From positions 1-64,000 of the forward strand of contig JBFLWM010000015.1 of assembly GCA_040755915.1 (NCBI GenBank): 64,000 nt of DNA, written 5' to 3'. A program made the position numbers and the translations under genes. Each line of letters begins with the position of its first letter. The first letter of the stretch is position 1. Shown here piece after piece: positions 29,552 through 35,768 of the stretch. The DNA is from Sulfurivermis sp040755915. Lineage in GTDB: Bacteria; Pseudomonadota; Gammaproteobacteria; Thiohalomonadales; Thiohalomonadaceae. The notes beneath the pieces were generated by a model. The model was not told where the DNA came from. It was given only the letters and a program-made list of their open reading frames with translations, and ran no database searches.

Positions 29552-29729
29552 GCCGTAATCGCAACGTTGCGCCACAAATACGGAAAAACATATGAATGCG
29601 CGGACCATGCTCCAAGAGAAGGGATTGCCCCCGCACTCATAGAGATGCAGCTTACCAAATTGTTAAAGAACAATGTATTAGCGTGTGCGCGAATCCACAG
29701 CAAATCCCGCTTTGCTTGAGGTTCGCGCG
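29552..29729 (-). promoter_or_regulatory. CRISPR leader
   Basis: This is the 178-bp region between the cas2 stop and the first (newest) repeat, on the array-sense strand. It is more AT-rich than its flanks close to the array (about 29570-29600) and contains a boxA-like sequence at 29661-29672. New spacers should be added at 29551. No protein is evident in it. Confidence 0.88.
29661..29672 (-). promoter_or_regulatory. boxA-like Nus antitermination element in leader
   Basis: Read on the minus strand, the sequence TGTTCTTTAACAATTTGG starts at 29672. Its first 12 bases differ from the E. coli rrn boxA core TGCTCTTTAACA at one position. In rRNA operons boxA RNA recruits NusB/NusE and suppresses Rho termination, and boxA elements in CRISPR leaders have been reported to do the same. 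It sits about 110 nt upstream of the first repeat. The transcription start must therefore lie further upstream, near or within cas2. Confidence 0.75.
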
Positions 29730-30020
29730 TCATACCATGAGCGGCCCATCGAAATCGACCGACCTGAACTTCCCATATTGTTTCACACGAAGCTCGGCTG
29801 GCTCGGTGATGCGGTAGAAACGGAGGCTATCTTCCGTTTCATCTATTTCTGCGACGAGCGTCCGCTCCAGTTGCTCGAACAGCATTTCGTTGACTTCACA
29901 CTCGAATACCGATTTCTGAACCCTCTGCCCCACGCCCTCGCACGCCTTTGCCACACGACGCAGGCGACGACGACCTGCAGCGGTTTCGGTGGAGACGTCG
30001 TAGGTCACAATGATCAGCAT
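29730..30020 (-). CDS. cas2: CRISPR-associated endoribonuclease Cas2 (type I-C)
   Basis: A 96-aa Cas2 with the family opening M-L-I-I-V-T-Y-D-V-S (the metal-binding Asp is residue 8), R-R-L-R-R-V-A-K-A-C-E-G-V-G and R-V-Q-K-S-V-F-E-C. With Cas1 it forms the integrase complex that inserts new spacers next to the leader. It follows cas1 after 11 bp, and its stop is immediately followed by the leader. Confidence 0.97.
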   Translation of the reverse strand: MLIIVTYDVSTETAAGRRRLRRVAKACEGVGQRVQKSVFECEVNEMLFEQLERTLVAEIDETEDSLRFYRITEPAELRVKQYGKFRSVDFDGPLMV

Positions 30021-30031
30021 TCCCTCCTCCC

Positions 30032-31066
30032 CTACTTCGCCAAATAAGGCAGATAACCTTCTATTTCGCCGCGTATCGCACGCGCCATGAAGCGTGCCTG
30101 GGTCAGCGGCAGCAGGGCGATGGGCATTTTGCTCTCCACCAGTGGATGGAGCACCTCTTCCTGCCGACGCTCCTGCCAGGCCGTTACCACTTTGCGGCGC
30201 CCCTGGTCATTGAGCATGACGGCACCGCCTTCCCGCTCATCAAAATCGTCGGCATTGATTTGGCCGCGATTGATCAGTGTCAACGCCAGACGGTCAGCAA
30301 GGATGGAGCGAAATTCCTCCTGTAGATCCAACGCCAACGCCGCACGACCAGGGCGCACAGCATGGAGAAATCCCAGTTGGGGATCGAGGCCGACACTTTC
30401 CAGCCCTGATCGGCAACTATTCATGAGCATGGAGTAAAGAAAGGACAGCAGGGCATTGAAGCGATCACGGGGCGGCCTGCGGCTGCGCCCATTGAGCACG
30501 AAGGCGTCGCGTGCCTGAGGTTTGACCACCAGATTGATGGCCTCGAAATAGCCGCGGGCCGCCTCCCCCTCAACACCCCGCAAGGTATCGAGGTCGGGCG
30601 CCTCCTTCGCCCCGCGCAGGGAAGCGGCCAAATCGTCGGCGGCACGGGCCAGTGCCTTGGCCTCCGCCTGATCCGCCGCCTCGCGGGCACCACGCAGAAT
30701 AACCGAGCGGCTGTTCTTCAACTTGCCGGCGACCAGGGCGCGGGCGATTTCCAATGTGGTTTTCGGCTCTCCCGCGGCCCGGTGCTGCGCCTGCCGCAAC
30801 AGGATATTGCCCGATACCGGCCCCTCCAGACGCGCCTTGAACCGGCCGGAATCCTCCATAAAAACCAATGACTTGCCTTCATCTGCCAGCCTGTGCATGA
30901 GAAACGGCGACACCATGACGTTGCCGAAGCAGACCAGCCCCTCCAGGTGATGCAAGGGCACCTGCAGGCGCTTTTCGCGCTCGATGTCGATACGCACCGT
31001 ATTGTTCTCCAGGTGGGCGTAGGCACCGGGAGTCATGACATAGAGGGTGTTGAGTACGGTATACAT
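30032..31066 (-). CDS. cas1: CRISPR-associated integrase Cas1 (type I-C)
   Basis: A 344-aa Cas1 beginning M-Y-T-V-L-N-T-L-Y-V, as in other I-C Cas1 proteins. The metal ligands are in G-Y-F-E-A-I-N (Glu), L-H-A-V-R-P-G-R (His) and L-A-L-D-L-Q-E-E-F-R (Asp). It catalyses spacer integration with Cas2, assisted by Cas4. Unusually, it is separated from cas4 by an inverted toxin-antitoxin pair. No Shine-Dalgarno is seen before the ATG: the bases upstream, read on the minus strand, are the antitoxin operator and promoter. Expression may depend on read-through from cas4 or on a promoter overlapping the operator. Confidence 0.97.
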   Translation of the reverse strand: MYTVLNTLYVMTPGAYAHLENNTVRIDIEREKRLQVPLHHLEGLVCFGNVMVSPFLMHRLADEGKSLVFMEDSGRFKARLEGPVSGNILLRQAQHRAAGEPKTTLEIARALVAGKLKNSRSVILRGAREAADQAEAKALARAADDLAASLRGAKEAPDLDTLRGVEGEAARGYFEAINLVVKPQARDAFVLNGRSRRPPRDRFNALLSFLYSMLMNSCRSGLESVGLDPQLGFLHAVRPGRAALALDLQEEFRSILADRLALTLINRGQINADDFDEREGGAVMLNDQGRRKVVTAWQERRQEEVLHPLVESKMPIALLPLTQARFMARAIRGEIEGYLPYLAK

Positions 31067-31097
31067 TGGGTCTATATTGTGTACACATTCGTGTACA
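31050..31097 (+). promoter_or_regulatory. Antitoxin promoter with Phd-type palindromic operator, in front of cas1
   Basis: A sigma-70-like promoter for the antitoxin has -35 TTGAGT (31050-31055), a 17-bp spacer and -10 TATATT (31073-31078). The -35 lies inside the first codons of the divergent cas1. Overlapping the -10 and start site are a 10-bp perfect palindrome TGTGTACACA (31078-31087) and an inverted pair TGTACAC (31080-31086) / GTGTACA (31091-31097). Phd-family antitoxins bind GTGTACAC-type palindromes (known for P1 Phd/Doc), so autoregulation is likely. GGAG (31098-31101) is the ribosome-binding site. Binding would also block any promoter driving cas1. Confidence 0.75.
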
Positions 31098-31107
31098 GGA
31101 GTTGGTT

Positions 31108-31413
31108 ATGGACTTCGTTACTGCCCGCGAGCTGCGCGCCGAATCGGCCAAGGTGTGGGAAAAGCTGGAGGCCGGCGAGGAGATTGTCGTCACCCGCAAC
31201 GGCAAGCCCTTCGCCGTGCTCGTCCACACCGAACCGCAGGAGGTGGAAGCCACGCTGCGCGCCATCCGCGCCGAACGTTTCGCCACGACGGTCAGAAAGA
31301 TGCAGCAACAGGCGCTGGAACAGGGTTTGGACAAGATGACCATGGACGAGATCGACGCTGAAATCGCGGCGATGCGCAAGGAACGGCGCGAACGCAATGC
31401 TGGTAGTCGTTGA
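31108..31413 (+). CDS. Phd/YefM-type antitoxin
   Basis: A 101-aa antitoxin. The N-terminal DNA-binding half reads F-V-T-A-R-E-L-R-A-E-S-A-K-V-W-E and continues with E-I-V-V-T-R-N-G-K-P-F-A-V-L-V, the Phd/YefM fold. The C-terminal half is charged and helical (about 50-101), as expected for toxin wrapping. It should bind its own operator at 31078-31097 and neutralise the PIN toxin that overlaps its 3' end by 17 bp. The pair lies on the strand opposite to the cas operon, between cas4 and cas1. Confidence 0.88.
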   Translation: MDFVTARELRAESAKVWEKLEAGEEIVVTRNGKPFAVLVHTEPQEVEATLRAIRAERFATTVRKMQQQALEQGLDKMTMDEIDAEIAAMRKERRERNAGSR

Positions 31414-31798
31414 TACCAATATCCTGGTTTCGGCCCTCATCAACCCAGGCGGCGTGCCGGCTCGGGTCGTAGAGGAAATCCGCGCCCAAACGTTGCGCCC
31501 GCTCGTCTGCCGGGAAATCCTCGATGAATACCGGGAGGTGCTTACCCGCGCACGCTTCCGCTTCTCCTCTTCCCTGGTGGAGAGCCTACTCGACGATCTG
31601 GCTGCGCTCGCCCTGCATCTGCAACCGGTACCCGTGAATATCGAACAGCTCCCCGACCCCGATGACGCCCCCTTCATCGCCCTCGCCCTGGCCGCCGCCT
31701 GTCCCATCGTCACCGGTAACGGCCGCCATTTCCCGCCCGAATGCGGCGTGGAGGTGCTAACGCCGGGGCAATGCCTTACCCGCTTGTTCACGGAATGA
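31397..31798 (+). CDS. PIN-domain RNase toxin (COG1569-like)
   Basis: A 133-aa PIN nuclease starting inside the antitoxin gene. Acidic residues fit the family: D6 in V-V-V-D-T-N-I-L-V-S-A-L, an E in C-R-E-I-L-D-E-Y, and D-P-D-D-A-P-F-I-A-L-A in the C-terminal half. The final strand reads I-V-T-G-N-G-R-H-F-P, with N where many PIN toxins have D; this is normal for this subgroup as I recall it. The predicted activity is RNA cleavage, held in check by the antitoxin. Its stop lies within the cas4 3' end, an 11-bp tail-to-tail overlap (31788-31798). Confidence 0.88.
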   Translation: MLVVVDTNILVSALINPGGVPARVVEEIRAQTLRPLVCREILDEYREVLTRARFRFSSSLVESLLDDLAALALHLQPVPVNIEQLPDPDDAPFIALALAAACPIVTGNGRHFPPECGVEVLTPGQCLTRLFTE

Positions 31799-32426
31799 CC
31801 TCCATGTCCGACACCTCGAACAGTTCTGCCGTCACACGGCGTTGACGCTCCCGCATGGCGACCGCCTCCGGCTGACATATCTCCTTCAGTGAACATTCGC
31901 GGCAGCGGCCGTCGTTGACCGGCGGAGGCAGTACGCCCGATGCGAGCATGGCGCGAATGGCTGCCGTGGTCTCCTCCACCAGGCAGATCAACGCCGGCGT
32001 GATCGTCACCTCGCGCCGTCGCCGGCTGCTGGCATGGTAGATGGCACCCTGCTCCACAGGCTTGCCCAGCATTTCGACCAGACACAGCGCCTGAGCGGCA
32101 AGCTGGAGGTCGTCATGGATAGCCTGCTTCTTGCGCCCATGCTTGAACTCCACCGGATAGACCGTGCCGTCCGGGTGAAACTCCACCACGTCGGCCTTGC
32201 CGATAAGTCCCAACCGTTCCGACCAGATAGGCAAGGCCCGCTCCACCCGCACCCCGGTCTTGATCTCATAGCCGGGAGCGTCCACCAGATGGTGTACCGC
32301 CTGCCCCCGCGCCGTGTGGATGTTGTCCGCGAACGCCTGTTCGAGATGAATCAATCCACACTGGCGCGGGCAGTAGGCCCAGTGCTGGAGGGCGGAAATG
32401 GCGATGGTGTCCTCTTCACCGGCCAT
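31788..32426 (-). CDS. cas4: CRISPR-associated exonuclease Cas4 (type I-C)
   Basis: A 212-aa RecB-family nuclease with four Fe-S cysteines: C-P-R-Q-C near residue 18 and C-R-E-C-S-L-K-E-I-C near residues 180-189. The nuclease motif is Y-P-V-E-F-K-H-G-R-K. Cas4 trims prespacers and selects them by PAM before Cas1-Cas2 integration. It starts 2 bp after cas7. The last codons overlap the PIN toxin gene on the opposite strand; the C-terminal tail after the last cysteine is intact and plausible, so the toxin-antitoxin insertion did not truncate it. Confidence 0.95.
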   Translation of the reverse strand: MAGEEDTIAISALQHWAYCPRQCGLIHLEQAFADNIHTARGQAVHHLVDAPGYEIKTGVRVERALPIWSERLGLIGKADVVEFHPDGTVYPVEFKHGRKKQAIHDDLQLAAQALCLVEMLGKPVEQGAIYHASSRRRREVTITPALICLVEETTAAIRAMLASGVLPPPVNDGRCRECSLKEICQPEAVAMRERQRRVTAELFEVSDMEVIP

Positions 32427-32428
32427 CG

Positions 32429-33334
32429 TTACCCAATGCGGCGTATCAGGCTGACGCCGTTCGGAAGCCCGCTATCGTCCACGGCAACCTCGTAATCGGA
32501 GAAGCTGCGCGGCACCGTCACGCCGTCCTTCAGCTTGGGCGTGATTCGCTCGAACAGCGTGTGGGCTGGGGCATTGCCCAACTCCGAATCGTGCTTGAAT
32601 ACATAGAGGCCGCGCGTGCTCATCTCGCCGCGGGCGGCGGAGCGGTCGTGCTCGAACATCTGCTCCAGTGCCTGCATGAGCAGTTCCAGATCCTCTTCAG
32701 AAAAGCCGGTCTGCTTGGACAGGAAGCCGGAAACAAAGCCGTGGGCCATATAGAGGCCATAGGGCACGGTGTGCTTGCGACCCATGGTGCGATTGTCTCC
32801 CTCCTGCTTCTCCGCCTCCGCTTCGGTGGCTACCGCCATACGGGTAATAGAGTGCTCCTGCGCCACGATGGGGTCGATGGAACGGGCGAACGTGAGCTGC
32901 ACCGGACCGCGTACCTGACCGCAGTTGACGCCGATGGACATCACCGCACCAAAGGTGCGCACGTCGTAGAAGTTCTGACACATCCATTGCTGTGCCTTCT
33001 TAACGCTCTCCGCGCTACCCTTACGACCCTTTTTACCGTCATCCGCAAGTTCGTCCTCGGCACCGATTGCCTTGTAGGCAGTGCGATGCATCCGCTCCAG
33101 CACGGCCTTCTCACGAACATAAATATCGAAACCTGTAACCGAAGCGCCCTGCCCATCAGTTTTCACGAGGCCAACGAAATTGCGCACCTTGCGCTTGAGC
33201 GATACATCGGTCACCAAACCAAAGCCGGTCTCGGCATCGAGGCGCGGCAGGTTGCCGGCGTCGGGGTCGCCGTTGGGGTTACCGTCCTTCACATCGAACA
33301 GCAGCACGAAGTCGTAGCGGTTGGTCAGACTCAT
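32429..33334 (-). CDS. cas7: Cascade backbone protein Cas7 (Csd2, type I-C)
   Basis: A 301-aa Cas7/Csd2 with the I-C signature F-D-V-K-D-G-N-P-N-G-D-P-D-A-G-N-L-P-R and L-K-R-K-V-R-N-F-V near the N-terminus. Six or seven copies coat the crRNA spacer in the interference complex. The ATG overlaps the cas8c stop (ATGA) and cas4 follows after 2 bp. The length is normal for the family. Confidence 0.97.
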   Translation of the reverse strand: MSLTNRYDFVLLFDVKDGNPNGDPDAGNLPRLDAETGFGLVTDVSLKRKVRNFVGLVKTDGQGASVTGFDIYVREKAVLERMHRTAYKAIGAEDELADDGKKGRKGSAESVKKAQQWMCQNFYDVRTFGAVMSIGVNCGQVRGPVQLTFARSIDPIVAQEHSITRMAVATEAEAEKQEGDNRTMGRKHTVPYGLYMAHGFVSGFLSKQTGFSEEDLELLMQALEQMFEHDRSAARGEMSTRGLYVFKHDSELGNAPAHTLFERITPKLKDGVTVPRSFSDYEVAVDDSGLPNGVSLIRRIG

Positions 33335-35097
33335 TTGGTTCCCTCCTGGGTATCGGTGGTTTCGGATTTGGTGAAAAAGGCCTGGCGCTGGTGGTAGTAG
33401 CCAAGGGCGAAACGTCCCTGCTCGGGCAGCGGCAGGTGGCGGGGAAAATCGTTCACCCCGTCCATGATCTCGCCCAGCAGTCTTTCCATCTGCACGGCGC
33501 GCCCCTGGGAGAGCTTGCCGATGTGATGATTCTTGAGGCGCAGCAGGGTGGTGAAAACTGCCACCGGCGTGCTGGAGGCGGCGCCGTAATAGCGGTCGCG
33601 GATGGTGGCATTCAATTTTCCATGACCGCCAGCGGCCTCCTCCTGGATCTTCTCCAGCGCGGCAAACAACCGGCCCAGCCGATAGGCCGGACTGGGATTC
33701 TGGGTATCGAGCATTGTCGTGAACTCCCTCTCTTGTTGATTGCGTGAACGGTTGAACTGGCGGATCTGCCGGTTGAGGCAGCCCTTAATGGCAGCGGCCC
33801 GTGGATAGGTCACCTTCTGCTCCGCACGGCAGCGCTGCACCGCGGCATTGAGCAGCGTTGCCGGATAGGGCAAACCCTCCAGGATGGCGCGCATGACATC
33901 GCCGCCGAGATTGGGCGGGATGTTGTCCGCCTTGCCCTGCACGGCGCAGGATACCAGCAGGCGGAACAGCGATAGGTGTTCCGGGTCGTGGGGCGCACGG
34001 GCGATCTGGATGTCGTCGAAGTGGCGACGCAGGCGCCGCGCCAAGTCCAGCGCCGTGGCCGTCTCCCAGAAACGGATGCTGATGCGCGCCGCGTTGGGGG
34101 CCAGCCCCAATACATGAAAGCGGGAATCAGGAGCACCCACGGAGAACGCGCCTGAATCGACCGAGCGATAGAGCGCCTTCAAGGCATCGACACCACGATC
34201 CGGATCGTCCTTTGGCGGTTCGCCGAACAGGTCGGGCACCATGCTTTCCAGATCATGGGGCGCCTCGGCCCAGAACACCGTGGACGCGTCGCCCACCTGG
34301 ATACGCCTTGAGGATGACAACATATGATTTAAAGCTGTCGTATAGGCAAAGGAGGCCTGAACGCTGATAGGCGCGTTTTCACCATTGCGTTCACGTTTTC
34401 CGTAGGACTCGAAAGCGCGCGCGTTGAACGAAACGATATTGCAGCCTGCGGGCTGTCCGCCCCACACACCCTTGATTACCGACTCGTTAGGCGCCAGAGG
34501 AACATCAACCGCACCAGTAACAAGGCAATTTCCTCGCAGTTCACTATCTGCCCTGGACGCAGCAAGTGAAGTTTCAAAGGCACTTCGAACAGCAGGCCGC
34601 TGGTGGATGTATTCAATGTCGGATACTAACTGGAACACCAGCACAGGGTCGCGCCTTTCGAAATCCTCTTTGGCGCCAAAGCGTTCAATTAACAAACTTG
34701 AGAGAGCAGGATCATTTTGCAGCTCACGACAGAAGCTGAGAACCGCTTTCACACCAGGATCGCCCACTCCTACTAGCCATGAGTCAATCGTTTCGATAAA
34801 GCTGTTGATCTTGATAGTTCCCTTACTCCCTGTTCCCAACACGAAGCTAGCGTTATCCCAAAGGAGATTTGCATCCTTGCCGCTATTGGTGTGCTTCATT
34901 GCCTGTTTACCGATGGCCGTCACCAATAGTTCGCGGGGAACAATTTTCCCTTTCCGTTCTTCACCAACAAGTTGGAGATTGACACACTCGCCTTGCTCAT
35001 TCAGGACAATCACATAATCAACACCACGGCGAATCCATCCCTCACGGGGAAGATCTTCCGAGCGATCGTAATACCGGTAGAGAGATTGCAGGATCAT
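33331..35097 (-). CDS. cas8c: Cascade large subunit Cas8c (Csd1, type I-C)
   Basis: A 588-aa Csd1/Cas8c protein. The N-terminus has L-Q-S-L-Y-R-Y-Y-D, and the C-terminal helical part has A-Y-R-L-G-R-L-F-A-A-L-E-K-I-Q and F-A-L-G-Y-Y-H-Q-R-Q-A-F-F, both typical of the family. It recognises the PAM and helps recruit Cas3. In several I-C systems an internal translation start yields a small subunit (Cas11c) from the 3' part of this gene; internal Met codons are present in the last third, but which one is used cannot be judged here. Its ends overlap cas5 and cas7 by 4 bp. Confidence 0.95.
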   Translation of the reverse strand: MILQSLYRYYDRSEDLPREGWIRRGVDYVIVLNEQGECVNLQLVGEERKGKIVPRELLVTAIGKQAMKHTNSGKDANLLWDNASFVLGTGSKGTIKINSFIETIDSWLVGVGDPGVKAVLSFCRELQNDPALSSLLIERFGAKEDFERRDPVLVFQLVSDIEYIHQRPAVRSAFETSLAASRADSELRGNCLVTGAVDVPLAPNESVIKGVWGGQPAGCNIVSFNARAFESYGKRERNGENAPISVQASFAYTTALNHMLSSSRRIQVGDASTVFWAEAPHDLESMVPDLFGEPPKDDPDRGVDALKALYRSVDSGAFSVGAPDSRFHVLGLAPNAARISIRFWETATALDLARRLRRHFDDIQIARAPHDPEHLSLFRLLVSCAVQGKADNIPPNLGGDVMRAILEGLPYPATLLNAAVQRCRAEQKVTYPRAAAIKGCLNRQIRQFNRSRNQQEREFTTMLDTQNPSPAYRLGRLFAALEKIQEEAAGGHGKLNATIRDRYYGAASSTPVAVFTTLLRLKNHHIGKLSQGRAVQMERLLGEIMDGVNDFPRHLPLPEQGRFALGYYHQRQAFFTKSETTDTQEGTK

Positions 35098-35759
35098 CCG
35101 CGTACCTCCTCGCTGTTCCAGGCGGGCACCTCAACCGCGCCGTTGACGAGGTTGGCGCGAAAGAAGCGTGGTATGGGATCGGCTGGATTGGTGAAATCCA
35201 GATCGTGGAGCATGAAACCCAGATCACGCGTCTCTCCTATGGGCGGCGGCTCGGCAACGGCATCCGTCACCAGGCGGAAGGCAGCGGCGAACTCCCGGCA
35301 ACCCAGATAGGGCTGATTGACGCACTGCCCCTTGCCCGCGCGCCGTTCGAACATCTCGTAATACTTGGTGGCGTTGGCCTGCGGGTCACGTTCGGCAAGG
35401 AATTCCAGATCGGCATGCAGCCGGTAGGCCACATCGCGCAGGAACAGGCCGGAACGCTGCTGGCGATCATCCTCGACGTAGAGCGCCAGGTCGCCAGTTC
35501 CGGTCTTCATCGCCGTCTCCACGTTGCGCGTGGAGACCACGCTGGCCACCTCGTTGCGGCGTAGCGATATCCACTGAATTGGCTTGAGCACTTCGATCCT
35601 GCGCACATGCCAGCGGACGGCTGGCTTCCACAGAATCGCCTCGAATACCGCCCGTGCAGCCGATGGCGTGATGACGTCGTAACTCACCCGCTCCACCTTC
35701 ATTTCCGGCCGGGTGAAGCAGGCGAAGTCGCCGGAGACTTCAAGACAATAGGTTTTCAT
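35094..35759 (-). CDS. cas5c: crRNA-processing Cascade subunit Cas5 (Cas5c/d, type I-C)
   Basis: A 221-aa Cas5d-type protein with V-S-Y-D-V-I-T-P-S-A-A-R-A-V-F-E-A-I-L-W-K-P near residues 25-46. In type I-C this protein replaces Cas6 as the endoribonuclease cutting the repeat stem-loop, then stays bound to the 5' handle. No cas6 is present, in agreement. It begins 9 bp after cas3 and overlaps cas8c by 4 bp. Confidence 0.96.
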   Translation of the reverse strand: MKTYCLEVSGDFACFTRPEMKVERVSYDVITPSAARAVFEAILWKPAVRWHVRRIEVLKPIQWISLRRNEVASVVSTRNVETAMKTGTGDLALYVEDDRQQRSGLFLRDVAYRLHADLEFLAERDPQANATKYYEMFERRAGKGQCVNQPYLGCREFAAAFRLVTDAVAEPPPIGETRDLGFMLHDLDFTNPADPIPRFFRANLVNGAVEVPAWNSEEVRG

Positions 35760-35768
35760 ATCCCTCCC

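Noticed and set aside
21054..29608. Many open frames in the array with repeated peptides such as S-I-R-T-R-S-G-E-R-V-M or I-T-R-S-P-E-R-V-R-I-E
   Set aside because: They are translations of the CRISPR repeat; the 72-bp mean pitch keeps the frame open. Not genes.
29675..29700. TAATAC-like -10 in the leader
   Set aside because: It would place the start inside the boxA-like sequence, and the -35 match is weak; a start further upstream is more likely.
31066..31107. Extended antitoxin start at 31066
   Set aside because: The ATG at 31108 has a GGAG site and begins the Phd/YefM fold; the upstream in-frame ATG lies within cas1 and before the promoter -10.
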